From: M3007 sp044224705
GTDB taxonomy: Bacteria; Bacteroidota; Bacteroidia; Chitinophagales; Saprospiraceae
Length of the DNA: 64,000 bases
Direction: 5' to 3'
Assembly (NCBI GenBank): GCA_044224705.1
Contig: JBGAJY010000006.1
Location: 1-64,000, forward strand
Shown one piece after another: positions 16,672 through 24,250 of the stretch. Under the pieces are notes generated by a model that saw only the letters and a program-made list of their open reading frames with translations, had not been told where the DNA came from and did not search any database. Position 1 is the stretch's first letter. Each line of letters opens with the position of its first letter. A program made the translations under genes and the position numbers.

Positions 16672-18297
16672 ATGTTTCGACTGCTACCCTTTCTTTTTCT
16701 TTTCCCCGCCGCATCTCTTTTTGCACAAAGTGTTAATTTTCAGGAATCTAACCTGCCAATCGTCGTCATCAACACCGGCGGGCAACCCATTCCTTCCGAC
16801 CAGAAGATCACTGCCGGCATGAGCATTATTGCCAACGGCGCCGGCCAGATCAACCACCTCAGCGATCCGCCCAACGCCTACAACGGCCTTATCGGGATCG
16901 AACTACGGGGTTCCTCCTCGCTTCAGTACGACAAAAGAAATTACTCCATCGAGACCCGCGACATCGCCGGCGACGACCTGCCGGTACCCTTGCTCGACAT
17001 GCCCGAGGAAAGCGACTGGGCCCTCATTTCACCGCTGAACGACAAGAGCCTGCTGCGCGACATGCTCGCCTACTGGTTCGCCGCGCGCGCCATGGACTGG
17101 GCGCCCCGCACCCGCTTCGTGGAAGTGATGCTCGACGGCGACTACATCGGCGTATACCTCCTGCTCGAAACGGTCAAACGCGACAACGACCGCGTCGACA
17201 TCGCCAAACTGAAAGACACCGACCTCGCGGGCGACAGCCTTACCGGCGGCTATATCCTGGCCATGGACAAACTGAACAACGGCGTGGGCGGCGATTGGGC
17301 CTCGGCCTATCCGCCCTTCGATACGGCCTGGCAAACCACCTGGTTCCAGTTCGTATATCCCAAAGCTGGCGATATTCTGCCCGAACAGCGCGATTACATC
17401 CAGGGCTATATGGCTGATTTTGAGGACGCACTGGACCAATGGACGCCAAACACCACACCCGTCTACGAAGACTGGATCGACGTGGACTCCTGGGTGAACT
17501 ACCTGCTCGTGAACGAAGTCACCAAAAACGTGGACGCCTACCGCCTCAGCACCTATTTCTACAAAGACCGCGACGACAACGATCCGCTCCTGAAAATGGG
17601 CCCCGTGTGGGACTTCAACATCGCCTTCGGCATCGGCGATTACTGCCAGGCACAGAACACGCAGGGCTGGATGAAAGACTTCAATACTTTTTGCGGCGAC
17701 GACAGCTGGGTGATCCATTTCTGGTGGGAAAAACTGCTGCGCGACGGGGCGTTTCAGCAGCACGTCAAAGCCCGCTGGCAGGAATTGCGCACCGACGCCT
17801 GGTCCGACGCCGCTATCGCCGCCTGTCTGGACTCCGTCACCACCCTGCTGGCAGAGCCCGCTGCGCGCAATTTCCAGCGCTGGCCCGTGCTCGGCCAGTA
17901 CGTCTGGCCCAATGCCTACATCGGCCAGACCTGGGCCGAAGAGACCAATTACCTCGATACCTGGCTGGGCTACCGCATCCTCTGGATCGACAACAACATC
18001 ATGAGCGTGGGGCCGGCCGTGTCCGTCGATTCGGGACCCGAAAAAGCCTATTTCAGCGTTTATCCCAACCCCTTGAAAGGCAATGCGATCACCGTACAAT
18101 ACAGCGCCGCCGAAGGGCAGTTTTGCCTGTACGATCTGATGGGTAAAAAACTGATGGCTGAAGTGACCCTGCCCGGGGGGCAGGAACAGCGGCAAATTGT
18201 GCACCTGCCTGAAAACTTGCCCGAGGGCCTTTATTTTTATCACATCAGACAGGGAAATCAGGCGGCGGCTACGGGGAAAATTTTGAATCGGGATTAA
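16672..18297 (+). CDS. secreted CotH-like protein with T9SS sorting domain
   Basis: 541 residues from the ATG at 16672, giving the signal peptide MFRLLPFLFLFPAASLFAQ. The CotH kinase-like domain has IELRGSSSLQYDKRNYSIE, DWALISPLNDKSLLRDMLAY, RFVEVMLDGDYIGVYLLLE and MGPVWDFNIAFG, the expected substrate and metal motifs. CotH proteins phosphorylate secreted proteins in Bacillus; bacterial homologues outside spores have unknown targets. The last about 80 residues (FSVYPNPLKGNAITVQY ... LPEGLYFYHI) are a T9SS type-A sorting domain. The final codons (LNRD-stop) lie in a perfect 26-base palindrome shared with the convergent mutase gene. Confidence 0.85.
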   Translation: MFRLLPFLFLFPAASLFAQSVNFQESNLPIVVINTGGQPIPSDQKITAGMSIIANGAGQINHLSDPPNAYNGLIGIELRGSSSLQYDKRNYSIETRDIAGDDLPVPLLDMPEESDWALISPLNDKSLLRDMLAYWFAARAMDWAPRTRFVEVMLDGDYIGVYLLLETVKRDNDRVDIAKLKDTDLAGDSLTGGYILAMDKLNNGVGGDWASAYPPFDTAWQTTWFQFVYPKAGDILPEQRDYIQGYMADFEDALDQWTPNTTPVYEDWIDVDSWVNYLLVNEVTKNVDAYRLSTYFYKDRDDNDPLLKMGPVWDFNIAFGIGDYCQAQNTQGWMKDFNTFCGDDSWVIHFWWEKLLRDGAFQQHVKARWQELRTDAWSDAAIAACLDSVTTLLAEPAARNFQRWPVLGQYVWPNAYIGQTWAEETNYLDTWLGYRILWIDNNIMSVGPAVSVDSGPEKAYFSVYPNPLKGNAITVQYSAAEGQFCLYDLMGKKLMAEVTLPGGQEQRQIVHLPENLPEGLYFYHIRQGNQAAATGKILNRD

Positions 18298-18308
18298 TCC
18301 CGATTCAA
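18283..18308. repeat. perfect 26-base palindrome ending two convergent genes
   Basis: TTGAATCGGGATT followed by its reverse complement AATCCCGATTCAA. The plus-strand CotH gene and the minus-strand mutase domain gene both read TTG AAT CGG GAT TAA here, so both proteins end Leu-Asn-Arg-Asp and the two TAA stops overlap by two bases in the centre. Confidence 0.95.
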
Positions 18309-18968
18309 CACCCCCAACAGCTCCTGCGCGGCCTTCGCCACCACCGTCCCTGGCCCGAACACCGCGGCGGCTCCGGCCTTGTACAGGAAGTCGTAGTCCT
18401 GCTGCGGAATCACCCCGCCGACCACGACCAGAATATCTTCCCGGCCGAGTTTTTTCAGTTCGGCGAGGGTTTGCGGCACCAGGGTTTTGTGGCCCGCGGC
18501 CAGCGAGGACACGCCGAGGATGTGCACGTCGTTTTCAGCGGCTTGCCGGGCGGCTTCGGCAGGCGTCTGGAACAGCGGGCCGATGTCCACGTCGAAGCCG
18601 AGATCGGCGAAGGCCGTGGCGATCACTTTGGCGCCGCGGTCGTGGCCGTCCTGGCCGAGCTTGGCGACCATGATGCGCGGGCGGCGGCCTTCGCGCTCGG
18701 CAAATTCGTCGGCCATCCGGCGCGCTTTTTCAAAATCGGCATTTTCAGTCATGGCAGAAGCATAAACGCCCGCAACAGCCCGTGTTGTTGCGGAAAAGCG
18801 TCCAAAAGCATTTTCGAGGGCGGTGGAAATTTCACCGAGCGTGGCGCGAGCGCGGGCGGCGCTGATGGCGAGGGCGAGGAGGTTGGTGTTTTGGTTACTA
18901 CTCCCTCCTCCGACGTTTACCCCGACCCCTCCCCCGAAGGAGAGGGGAGGTGATCCTGCTGAGGGCAT
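18294..18968 (-). CDS. mutB: methylmalonyl-CoA mutase, cobalamin-binding part (separated)
   Basis: 224 residues if started at the ATG at 18968, which lies inside the palindromic element that splits the gene. On the minus strand the ATG is preceded by a purine-rich GGGGAGGGGAGC. After a Gly-rich linker (GGGVGVNVGGGSS) the protein resumes exactly where a mutase should: NTNLLALAISAARARATLGE, then the B12 domain with DGHDRGAKVIATAF (the DxHxxG lower-ligand His), SSLAAGH and GGVIP. It is in a different frame from the catalytic part. It may be made as a separate subunit, as in archaeal mutases, or the gene may be broken. Confidence 0.75.
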   Translation of the reverse strand: MPSAGSPPLSFGGGVGVNVGGGSSNQNTNLLALAISAARARATLGEISTALENAFGRFSATTRAVAGVYASAMTENADFEKARRMADEFAEREGRRPRIMVAKLGQDGHDRGAKVIATAFADLGFDVDIGPLFQTPAEAARQAAENDVHILGVSSLAAGHKTLVPQTLAELKKLGREDILVVVGGVIPQQDYDFLYKAGAAAVFGPGTVVAKAAQELLGVLNRD

Positions 18969-20499
18969 GCTCCCCTCCCCTTCGGGGGTCGGGGGTGGGG
19001 TAAACGCCGGGGGAGCGGCCAGAAGCCCGTTTCGCCGCTTCCTCCAACGCCGCCAGCGCCTCCCGCACCTTCCCCTCATCCCGTTGCTCCTTCACTTCTC
19101 TGAGCCGCTGAATCTGCGACTCCCGCACCGCGGCATTGTCCACTTCGAGGATGTCGAAAGCCGTTCCGTCCTGAATGCGGAACACGTTGACGCCCACGAT
19201 TTTTTCCTGTCCCGAGTCGATGCGGGCCTGCTTGCGGGCGGCGGCTTCCTCGATGCGGAGTTTGGGCAACCCTGCTTCGATGGCCTTGGCCATGCCGCCG
19301 AGTTGCTCGACTTCCTGAATGAGCGCCCAGGCTTTTTCCACCAGCTCATTTGTCAGGTTTTCCACAAAATAAGAACCCGCCCAGGGGTCCACGGCGCGGC
19401 AGACATCGCTTTCCTTTTGGATAAAGAGCTGCGTGTCGCGGGCAATTTTTGCTGAAAAATCGGTCGGCAGCGCAATCGCCTCGTCGAAGGAATTGGTGTG
19501 CAGGCTCTGGGTTCCGCCCAAAACGGCGGCGAGCGCTTCGATGGTCGTACGGGCCACGTTGTTGAAAGGGTCCTGCTCGGTGAGCGACCAGCCGGAGGTC
19601 TGGCAGTGGGTGCGCAGGGCGAGCGATTTTGAATTTTTCGGCCCGAACTGCGTCAGCAGTTTGGACCAAAGCAATCGGGCGGCGCGCATCTTGGCGATCT
19701 CGCGGAAATGGTTCATCCCGATACCCCAGAAGAACGAAAGGCGGGGCGCGAAATCGTCGATGTCCAGCCCGGCAGCCAGGCCGGTGCGGATGTACTCGAG
19801 GCCGTCGGCGAGGGTGTACGCCAGTTCGATCTCGGCGGGTGCTCCGGCTTCGTGCATGTGGTAGCCGGAGATGGAGATCGAATTGAACTTCGGCATCTGG
19901 CGGGCGCAGTACGCGAAAATATCGCCGATGATGCGCATGCTGGGTCCCGGCGGATAGATATAGGTGTTGCGCACCATAAACTCTTTCAGGATGTCGTTCT
20001 GGATGGTGCCGGAGAGCTGTTCCGGCGGCACGCCCTGCTCCTCGGCGGCCACGATATAAAAAGCCAAAATAGGGACCACAGCGCCGTTCATGGTCATGGA
20101 GACCGACATCTGATCGAGCGGAATTTGATCAAAAAGCACCTTCATGTCCTCCACGGTATCGATGGCGACGCCGGCTTTACCCACGTCGCCCACCACGCGC
20201 GGGTGGTCGGAATCGTAACCCCGGTGGGTGGCGAGGTCGAATGCCACCGAAAGGCCTTTCTGGCCTGCGGCCAGGTTGCGGCGGTAAAAAGCGTTGCTTT
20301 CCTGGGCAGTGCTGAACCCGGCATATTGCCGGATCGTCCAGGGCTGGGTGACGTACATGGCAGCATACGGCCCGCCCAAAAACGGTGGAATACCCGCAAC
20401 AAAACGCTGAAAAGGGAAACGTTGCACCGCCGCCGCAGCCGATTTTTCTGGGCGAAGCGAGCGGTTCAGGGCTATTTGTGAAAAATCCGGTGCGGGCAT
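18898..20499 (-). CDS. mutB: methylmalonyl-CoA mutase, catalytic part (interrupted)
   Basis: 533 residues: the TIM-barrel part of methylmalonyl-CoA mutase, which interconverts methylmalonyl-CoA and succinyl-CoA with adenosylcobalamin. Present are YAGFSTAQESNAFY, LSVAFDLATHRGYDSDHPR, VSMTMNGAVVPILAFY, RTHCQTSGWSLTEQDP and LGGTQSLHTNSFDEA. A normal MutB continues into the B12 domain; here the frame enters a palindromic element after EALAALEEAAKRASG and ends about 30 residues later with RGRGRGKRRRRE. The B12 domain follows in another frame. No mutA is visible in the window. Function depends on whether the two parts assemble. Confidence 0.85.
   Translation of the reverse strand: MPAPDFSQIALNRSLRPEKSAAAAVQRFPFQRFVAGIPPFLGGPYAAMYVTQPWTIRQYAGFSTAQESNAFYRRNLAAGQKGLSVAFDLATHRGYDSDHPRVVGDVGKAGVAIDTVEDMKVLFDQIPLDQMSVSMTMNGAVVPILAFYIVAAEEQGVPPEQLSGTIQNDILKEFMVRNTYIYPPGPSMRIIGDIFAYCARQMPKFNSISISGYHMHEAGAPAEIELAYTLADGLEYIRTGLAAGLDIDDFAPRLSFFWGIGMNHFREIAKMRAARLLWSKLLTQFGPKNSKSLALRTHCQTSGWSLTEQDPFNNVARTTIEALAAVLGGTQSLHTNSFDEAIALPTDFSAKIARDTQLFIQKESDVCRAVDPWAGSYFVENLTNELVEKAWALIQEVEQLGGMAKAIEAGLPKLRIEEAAARKQARIDSGQEKIVGVNVFRIQDGTAFDILEVDNAAVRESQIQRLREVKEQRDEGKVREALAALEEAAKRASGRSPGVYPTPDPRRGGEHALSRITSPLLRGRGRGKRRRRE
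18904..19015. repeat. palindromic element inserted in mutB
   Basis: About 112 bases with arms of about 45 bases: CCTCCGACGTTTACCCCGAC... on the left and its near reverse complement (TCGGGGGTGGGGTAAACG...) on the right, around a short loop. An insertion of length 3k+1 is what the frame change between the two mutase parts requires, and 112 fits. Confidence 0.85.
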
Positions 20500-20662
20500 G
20501 GTGGTCGTATGTTTTGGCTGGCAATGCTAAAAACCTCTGGCAAAAATCCGTCATCGGCGGGTTTTCTGTTGCAGGAGAAGGGTTTTTATTTGATCAATAT
20601 CCGGTCGCCTCATAATCCTTCGCTTTACTTTTATTTATTTTTCCACTACAACATCTACCGAC

Positions 20663-22453
20663 ATGAACCGATTGTATGCTCTGCTTCTTGCCCTGATTTA
20701 CCTCCCCGTTTTCACCCCAGCCCAGACAGCCAACCATCGCATCCTCTTCGTCGCCAACCTGAACGGCGGCCAGGAGGTCCCTGCCAACAACAGCGATGCG
20801 CGCGGCGTGGTCACCTTCCTCGTCTCCGACGACCGCACCACGCTGAGCATCCACGGGGTGTTCTCCGGACTGAGCGGTCCGGTCACCGGCTGCCATATTC
20901 ACAATGCGCCGGAAGCCGTTTCCGGACCCGTTTACCTGGCGCTGACGAGCCAGATCAGCGGAAACCGCCTGCATGCCGAAGTGCCTGTCCCTGCCGATTT
21001 TATTTCCAAGGCTTTGACGGAAAACCTTTACCTCAACGTCCACACCGCTGCCAACCCCAACGGCGAAATCCGCGGACAGCTGTTCCTCAAAAGCGACGAA
21101 CTTTTCGGGACGGCGCTCGACGGAGCGTCCCAGGTGCCCCCGGTGGCCACCGACGCCAGCGGCATCTTTAAATTTACATACTCGCCCGGCCAGGCCAAAG
21201 GGCAATATTTCTGCGTGGTCGACGGCTTGTCGGGCCCCATCACGGCCGCGCACCTGCACGATGCCGCCGCCGGTGCGAACGGGCCGGTGTACGCCCCATT
21301 GACGGTCACATCCGGCAACACGCTGGCGGGCGAGATAAGTTTCACCGACTTGCCGTCCGATTTTTTGGGCAAACTGGAATCCAACGGACTCTACGTCAAC
21401 ATCCACACCGCCGCCAATCCCAACGGCGAGATCCGCGGTCAGGTGCACTCGCCCGGCCGCTTTCTATTCGATGCGGTGCTGAATGGCGACCAGGAAACCC
21501 CGGTGGTGACGACATCAGCCATGGGCTTATCGGTGATAAGCCTCACACCGAATCTCGACACGATGGTGTACAAAGTCACTTTTCAAGGCCTGACGCCGAC
21601 TGCGCTGCATTTTCACCAGGGCGTGGCCGGCACGGCAGGGCCGGTAGCCATTCCCCTGACGCAGAGCAACTTTCCGAATTTCTATGCCGGCAGGGTAGCC
21701 GTTGCGCCCGATTTTGTCAGCGACCTTATTGCGGGCAACGTGTATGTCAACATCCACACGGCCGCCCATCCGAACGGCGAAATCCGTGGCCAGGTGCAGC
21801 CTTTGCTGCGCACGGTCTACGCTTTCGACCTTTGCGGCAGCCAGGAAGTGCCGCCCACAGGCTCGGCCGCCGAAGGCGCCGCCGTGATCAGCCTCAGCCG
21901 CTTGAACACGCACATGGATTATCTGTATATCGTGGACGGACTGAGCGGACCGGCCACTGCCGCGCATATCCACGACGGCGCCGTGGGGGCAGGCGGGCCG
22001 GTTTATTTGCCGGTGTTTGCGCCCTCGCCGATGGTTGGCAGCGGTCAGTTTGAGATCACGGGCGACGATTTTCTCAAACTGGAATCGGGCAATACGTACC
22101 TGAATGTGCATACCGCCGCTTTTCCTGCGGGCGAAGTGCGCGGGCAGGTCGGGCGCGAACTGTTGTGCGCGGCGAACACTGCCACGCAGGAACCGGTGGC
22201 AGCACAGGTCTTCATTTCACCCAATCCGGCTTCCGGGCAAGCCCTGTTGCGCATGAGCGTTCGCGAAGCCTTTGAAGGGCAATTGGTGCTGAGCAATTCG
22301 ACGGGGCAAATCGTGCAGTTACAGAAAACAACCTTTGAAGCAGGCGAGCAAACGCTGTCGCTCGATGTGGCCCAGCTGCCCGCAGGCTTGTATTTTATAC
22401 AAATCCGCTCCGCGGAGGGTTGGGTACAGACGTGTAAACTGCTGCGCGAATAG
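20663..22453 (+). CDS. secreted protein with four CHRD domains and T9SS sorting domain
   Basis: 596 residues. A signal peptide (MNRLYALLLALIYLPVFTPA) is followed by four CHRD repeats beginning near residues 27, 150, 270 and 388, each with a variant of NGGQEVP at its start, GLSGPVTxxHIH in the middle and LNVHTAANPNGEIRGQ at its end. CHRD is the chordin-type domain; in bacteria it occurs in exported proteins of unknown role. The C-terminal about 85 residues (FISPNPASGQALLRM ... LPAGLYFIQI) form a T9SS type-A sorting domain, so it should be exported and attached to the cell surface. Confidence 0.9.
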   Translation: MNRLYALLLALIYLPVFTPAQTANHRILFVANLNGGQEVPANNSDARGVVTFLVSDDRTTLSIHGVFSGLSGPVTGCHIHNAPEAVSGPVYLALTSQISGNRLHAEVPVPADFISKALTENLYLNVHTAANPNGEIRGQLFLKSDELFGTALDGASQVPPVATDASGIFKFTYSPGQAKGQYFCVVDGLSGPITAAHLHDAAAGANGPVYAPLTVTSGNTLAGEISFTDLPSDFLGKLESNGLYVNIHTAANPNGEIRGQVHSPGRFLFDAVLNGDQETPVVTTSAMGLSVISLTPNLDTMVYKVTFQGLTPTALHFHQGVAGTAGPVAIPLTQSNFPNFYAGRVAVAPDFVSDLIAGNVYVNIHTAAHPNGEIRGQVQPLLRTVYAFDLCGSQEVPPTGSAAEGAAVISLSRLNTHMDYLYIVDGLSGPATAAHIHDGAVGAGGPVYLPVFAPSPMVGSGQFEITGDDFLKLESGNTYLNVHTAAFPAGEVRGQVGRELLCAANTATQEPVAAQVFISPNPASGQALLRMSVREAFEGQLVLSNSTGQIVQLQKTTFEAGEQTLSLDVAQLPAGLYFIQIRSAEGWVQTCKLLRE

Positions 22454-22456
22454 GGT

Positions 22457-22625
22457 GTTGTTTCGCGCAGATGTTTCGCGCAGATGTTCGCAGATGTTTC
22501 ACGCAGATGTTACGCAGAAAAAACGTACGCAGAATATTTCTGCGTAACATCTGCGTGAAACATCTGCGAACATCTGCGCGAAACGTCTGCGCGAAACGTC
22601 TGCGAACGTCTGCGTGAAACAAACC
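22457..22625. repeat. long inverted repeat of CGCAGATGTTTCGCGCAGAT type
   Basis: About 170 bases composed of CGCAGATGTTTCG-like units on the left and their reverse complement on the right, with a central palindrome around GTACGCAGAATATTTCTGCG. It fills the gap between the CHRD gene and the glycosyltransferase, whose GTG start (22639) lies just after it. The unit GCGCAGATG recurs at 63519-63583. Confidence 0.85.
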
Positions 22626-22638
22626 CGCCGTTGTTTGC

Positions 22639-23565
22639 GTGAAACAACACATTTTCGCCCTTGAATCTGAACCCATTCCTCCCTTGAAAGTCGCCGGTTT
22701 CACCTTTATCCGCAATGCCCTGCTCTACGACTACCCGGTCGTGGAAGCCATCACGTCCATTCTCCCGCTGTGCGACTACTTCGTGGTGGCGGTCGGCCGC
22801 TCGGACGACGAAACGCTCGACCTCGTGCGCGGCATCGGCGATCCGAAAATTCATATCCTGGAAACGGTTTGGGATGATTCGCTTCGCGAAGGCGGGCGAG
22901 TGCTGGCGGTGGAGACCGACAAGGCCTTTGCCGCCATTCCGCCCGAATATGACTGGGCTTTTTACATCCAGGGCGACGAATGCGTGCACGAAGCCGATTT
23001 TCCGGCCATCCGGGCGGGCATGGAGCGGTGGCGCGACGATGCGGCCACGGAAGGCTTGCTGTTCAATTACCGGCATTTTTACGGCTCTTACGATTTCATC
23101 GGCGCCAGCCGCCGCTGGTACCGCCGCGAGGTGCGCATCATCCGGAACGATAAAAACATCCGCTCCTACCGCGATGCCCAGGGCTTCCGGCGGGCCGACG
23201 GTCGAAAACTGCGGGTGCGCCCGCTCGAGGCCTGGATGCACCACTATGGTTGGGTTAAACACCCGGCTGCCCAACAACGCAAACAACTGAATTTCAATCG
23301 ACTGTGGCATTCCGACGAAAAGGTGCGGGCTATGACCGGCAATGACGAAACATACGCCTACGATGGCGCCGAGCCGCTCGAACGATTCACCGGAACCCAC
23401 CCGGCCGTTATGCAGCCCCGCATCAGGGCGGTAAATTGGCAATTTGGCGGCGACCCGACCGGCGTGCGCTGGTCGTGGAAAGACCGCGTATCCAATTTTT
23501 TTGAAAAAACGACCGGCTGGCGCCCCGGCGAGTACCGAAATTTTGTGCTGTTGAGAGGAAGCTGA
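22639..23565 (+). CDS. glycosyltransferase (GT2-like)
   Basis: 308 residues from a GTG at 22639; a TTG at 22684 (LKVAGFTFIRN) is a likely alternative because the first 15 codons derive from repeat-flanking DNA. The core has VAGFTFIRNALLYDYPVVE, CDYFVVAVGRSDDET and FYIQGDECVHEADF, where QGDE stands at the DxD metal position. These are features of a small GT-A family common in Bacteroidota polysaccharide regions. No membrane segment. The acceptor is unknown. Strand neighbours are not related in function. Confidence 0.75.
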   Translation: MKQHIFALESEPIPPLKVAGFTFIRNALLYDYPVVEAITSILPLCDYFVVAVGRSDDETLDLVRGIGDPKIHILETVWDDSLREGGRVLAVETDKAFAAIPPEYDWAFYIQGDECVHEADFPAIRAGMERWRDDAATEGLLFNYRHFYGSYDFIGASRRWYRREVRIIRNDKNIRSYRDAQGFRRADGRKLRVRPLEAWMHHYGWVKHPAAQQRKQLNFNRLWHSDEKVRAMTGNDETYAYDGAEPLERFTGTHPAVMQPRIRAVNWQFGGDPTGVRWSWKDRVSNFFEKTTGWRPGEYRNFVLLRGS

Positions 23566-23661
23566 ACTGCCGGGGCCACGCAAGACAAAGGAACTTCGCC
23601 CTTCAACAAAGTGTTCCGCTCACCGTTTTTCTTGCTCTGTTCACCATTTCCTGTCCGATCC

Positions 23662-24108
23662 ATGCCATCTATCCGACCCACCGCACTCTGTCTCTTTGAG
23701 CACCAGGGCCGCCTGTTGCTGCAGGAATTCACCAACCACATCACCGGTGCGCTGTTTTACCGGCCCTTCGGCGGGGGACTCGAATTTGGCGAGCGCGCCG
23801 CATCGGCCGTACGCCGCGAAATTCTGGAAGAGCTTGGCGCCGAAATTTCCGTACCGGAATTGCTCGCCGTCATGGAAGACATCCACGACCTCGGCGAGGG
23901 CCAAAAACACAACGTGGTTTTTCTCTTCCGCGCTCAATTGCTGGATGAATCATTGCTTGGCTTATCCGAGTTCCGCATGGTCGACAACCAAACCGAGCAC
24001 CGCGCCGTCTGGCAACCCATCGGAGATATCCACAACGATGTCATTACCCTGCATCCGCCCGAGCTGCGGGCGCGGCTAAAAGAGTTTTTTCCACATCTTG
24101 AGGGATAG
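23662..24108 (+). CDS. NUDIX hydrolase
   Basis: 148 residues from the ATG at 23662. The Nudix box is complete: GGGLEFGERAASAVRREILE followed by ELGAEI (pattern GX5EX7REUXEEXGU), here at about residues 36-61. It would hydrolyse a nucleoside diphosphate linked to another moiety; the substrate is unknown. The frame is open upstream to 23611 but the shorter start gives the normal family N-terminus. An inverted repeat follows within 20 bases. Confidence 0.9.
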   Translation: MPSIRPTALCLFEHQGRLLLQEFTNHITGALFYRPFGGGLEFGERAASAVRREILEELGAEISVPELLAVMEDIHDLGEGQKHNVVFLFRAQLLDESLLGLSEFRMVDNQTEHRAVWQPIGDIHNDVITLHPPELRARLKEFFPHLEG

Positions 24109-24126
24109 GAGCCTTGGAGAGAGGAG

Positions 24127-24250
24127 AAATTGATTCACGATGACGATGTGTGAAATTTGATTTCTGATTGTAAAAGGTGGTTGAAAGCCTCTCAGGGCTC
24201 TTACGATCGTGTACAAAATCAAAAATCAAATTTCATATCGTCAATCAATT
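24127..24250. repeat. inverted repeat between NUDIX and batD
   Basis: Outer arms AATTGATTCACGATGACGAT (from about 24128) and ATCGTCAATCAATT (to about 24250), with inner GAAATTTGATTTCTGATT / AATCAAAAATCAAATTTC. The arm on the right contains the TGA stop of batD at 24247-24245. It separates two convergent genes. Confidence 0.75.

Noticed and set aside
22457..22625. possible CRISPR array
   Set aside because: The repeated units are contiguous variants of one short motif arranged as an inverted repeat; there are no unique spacers and no cas genes.
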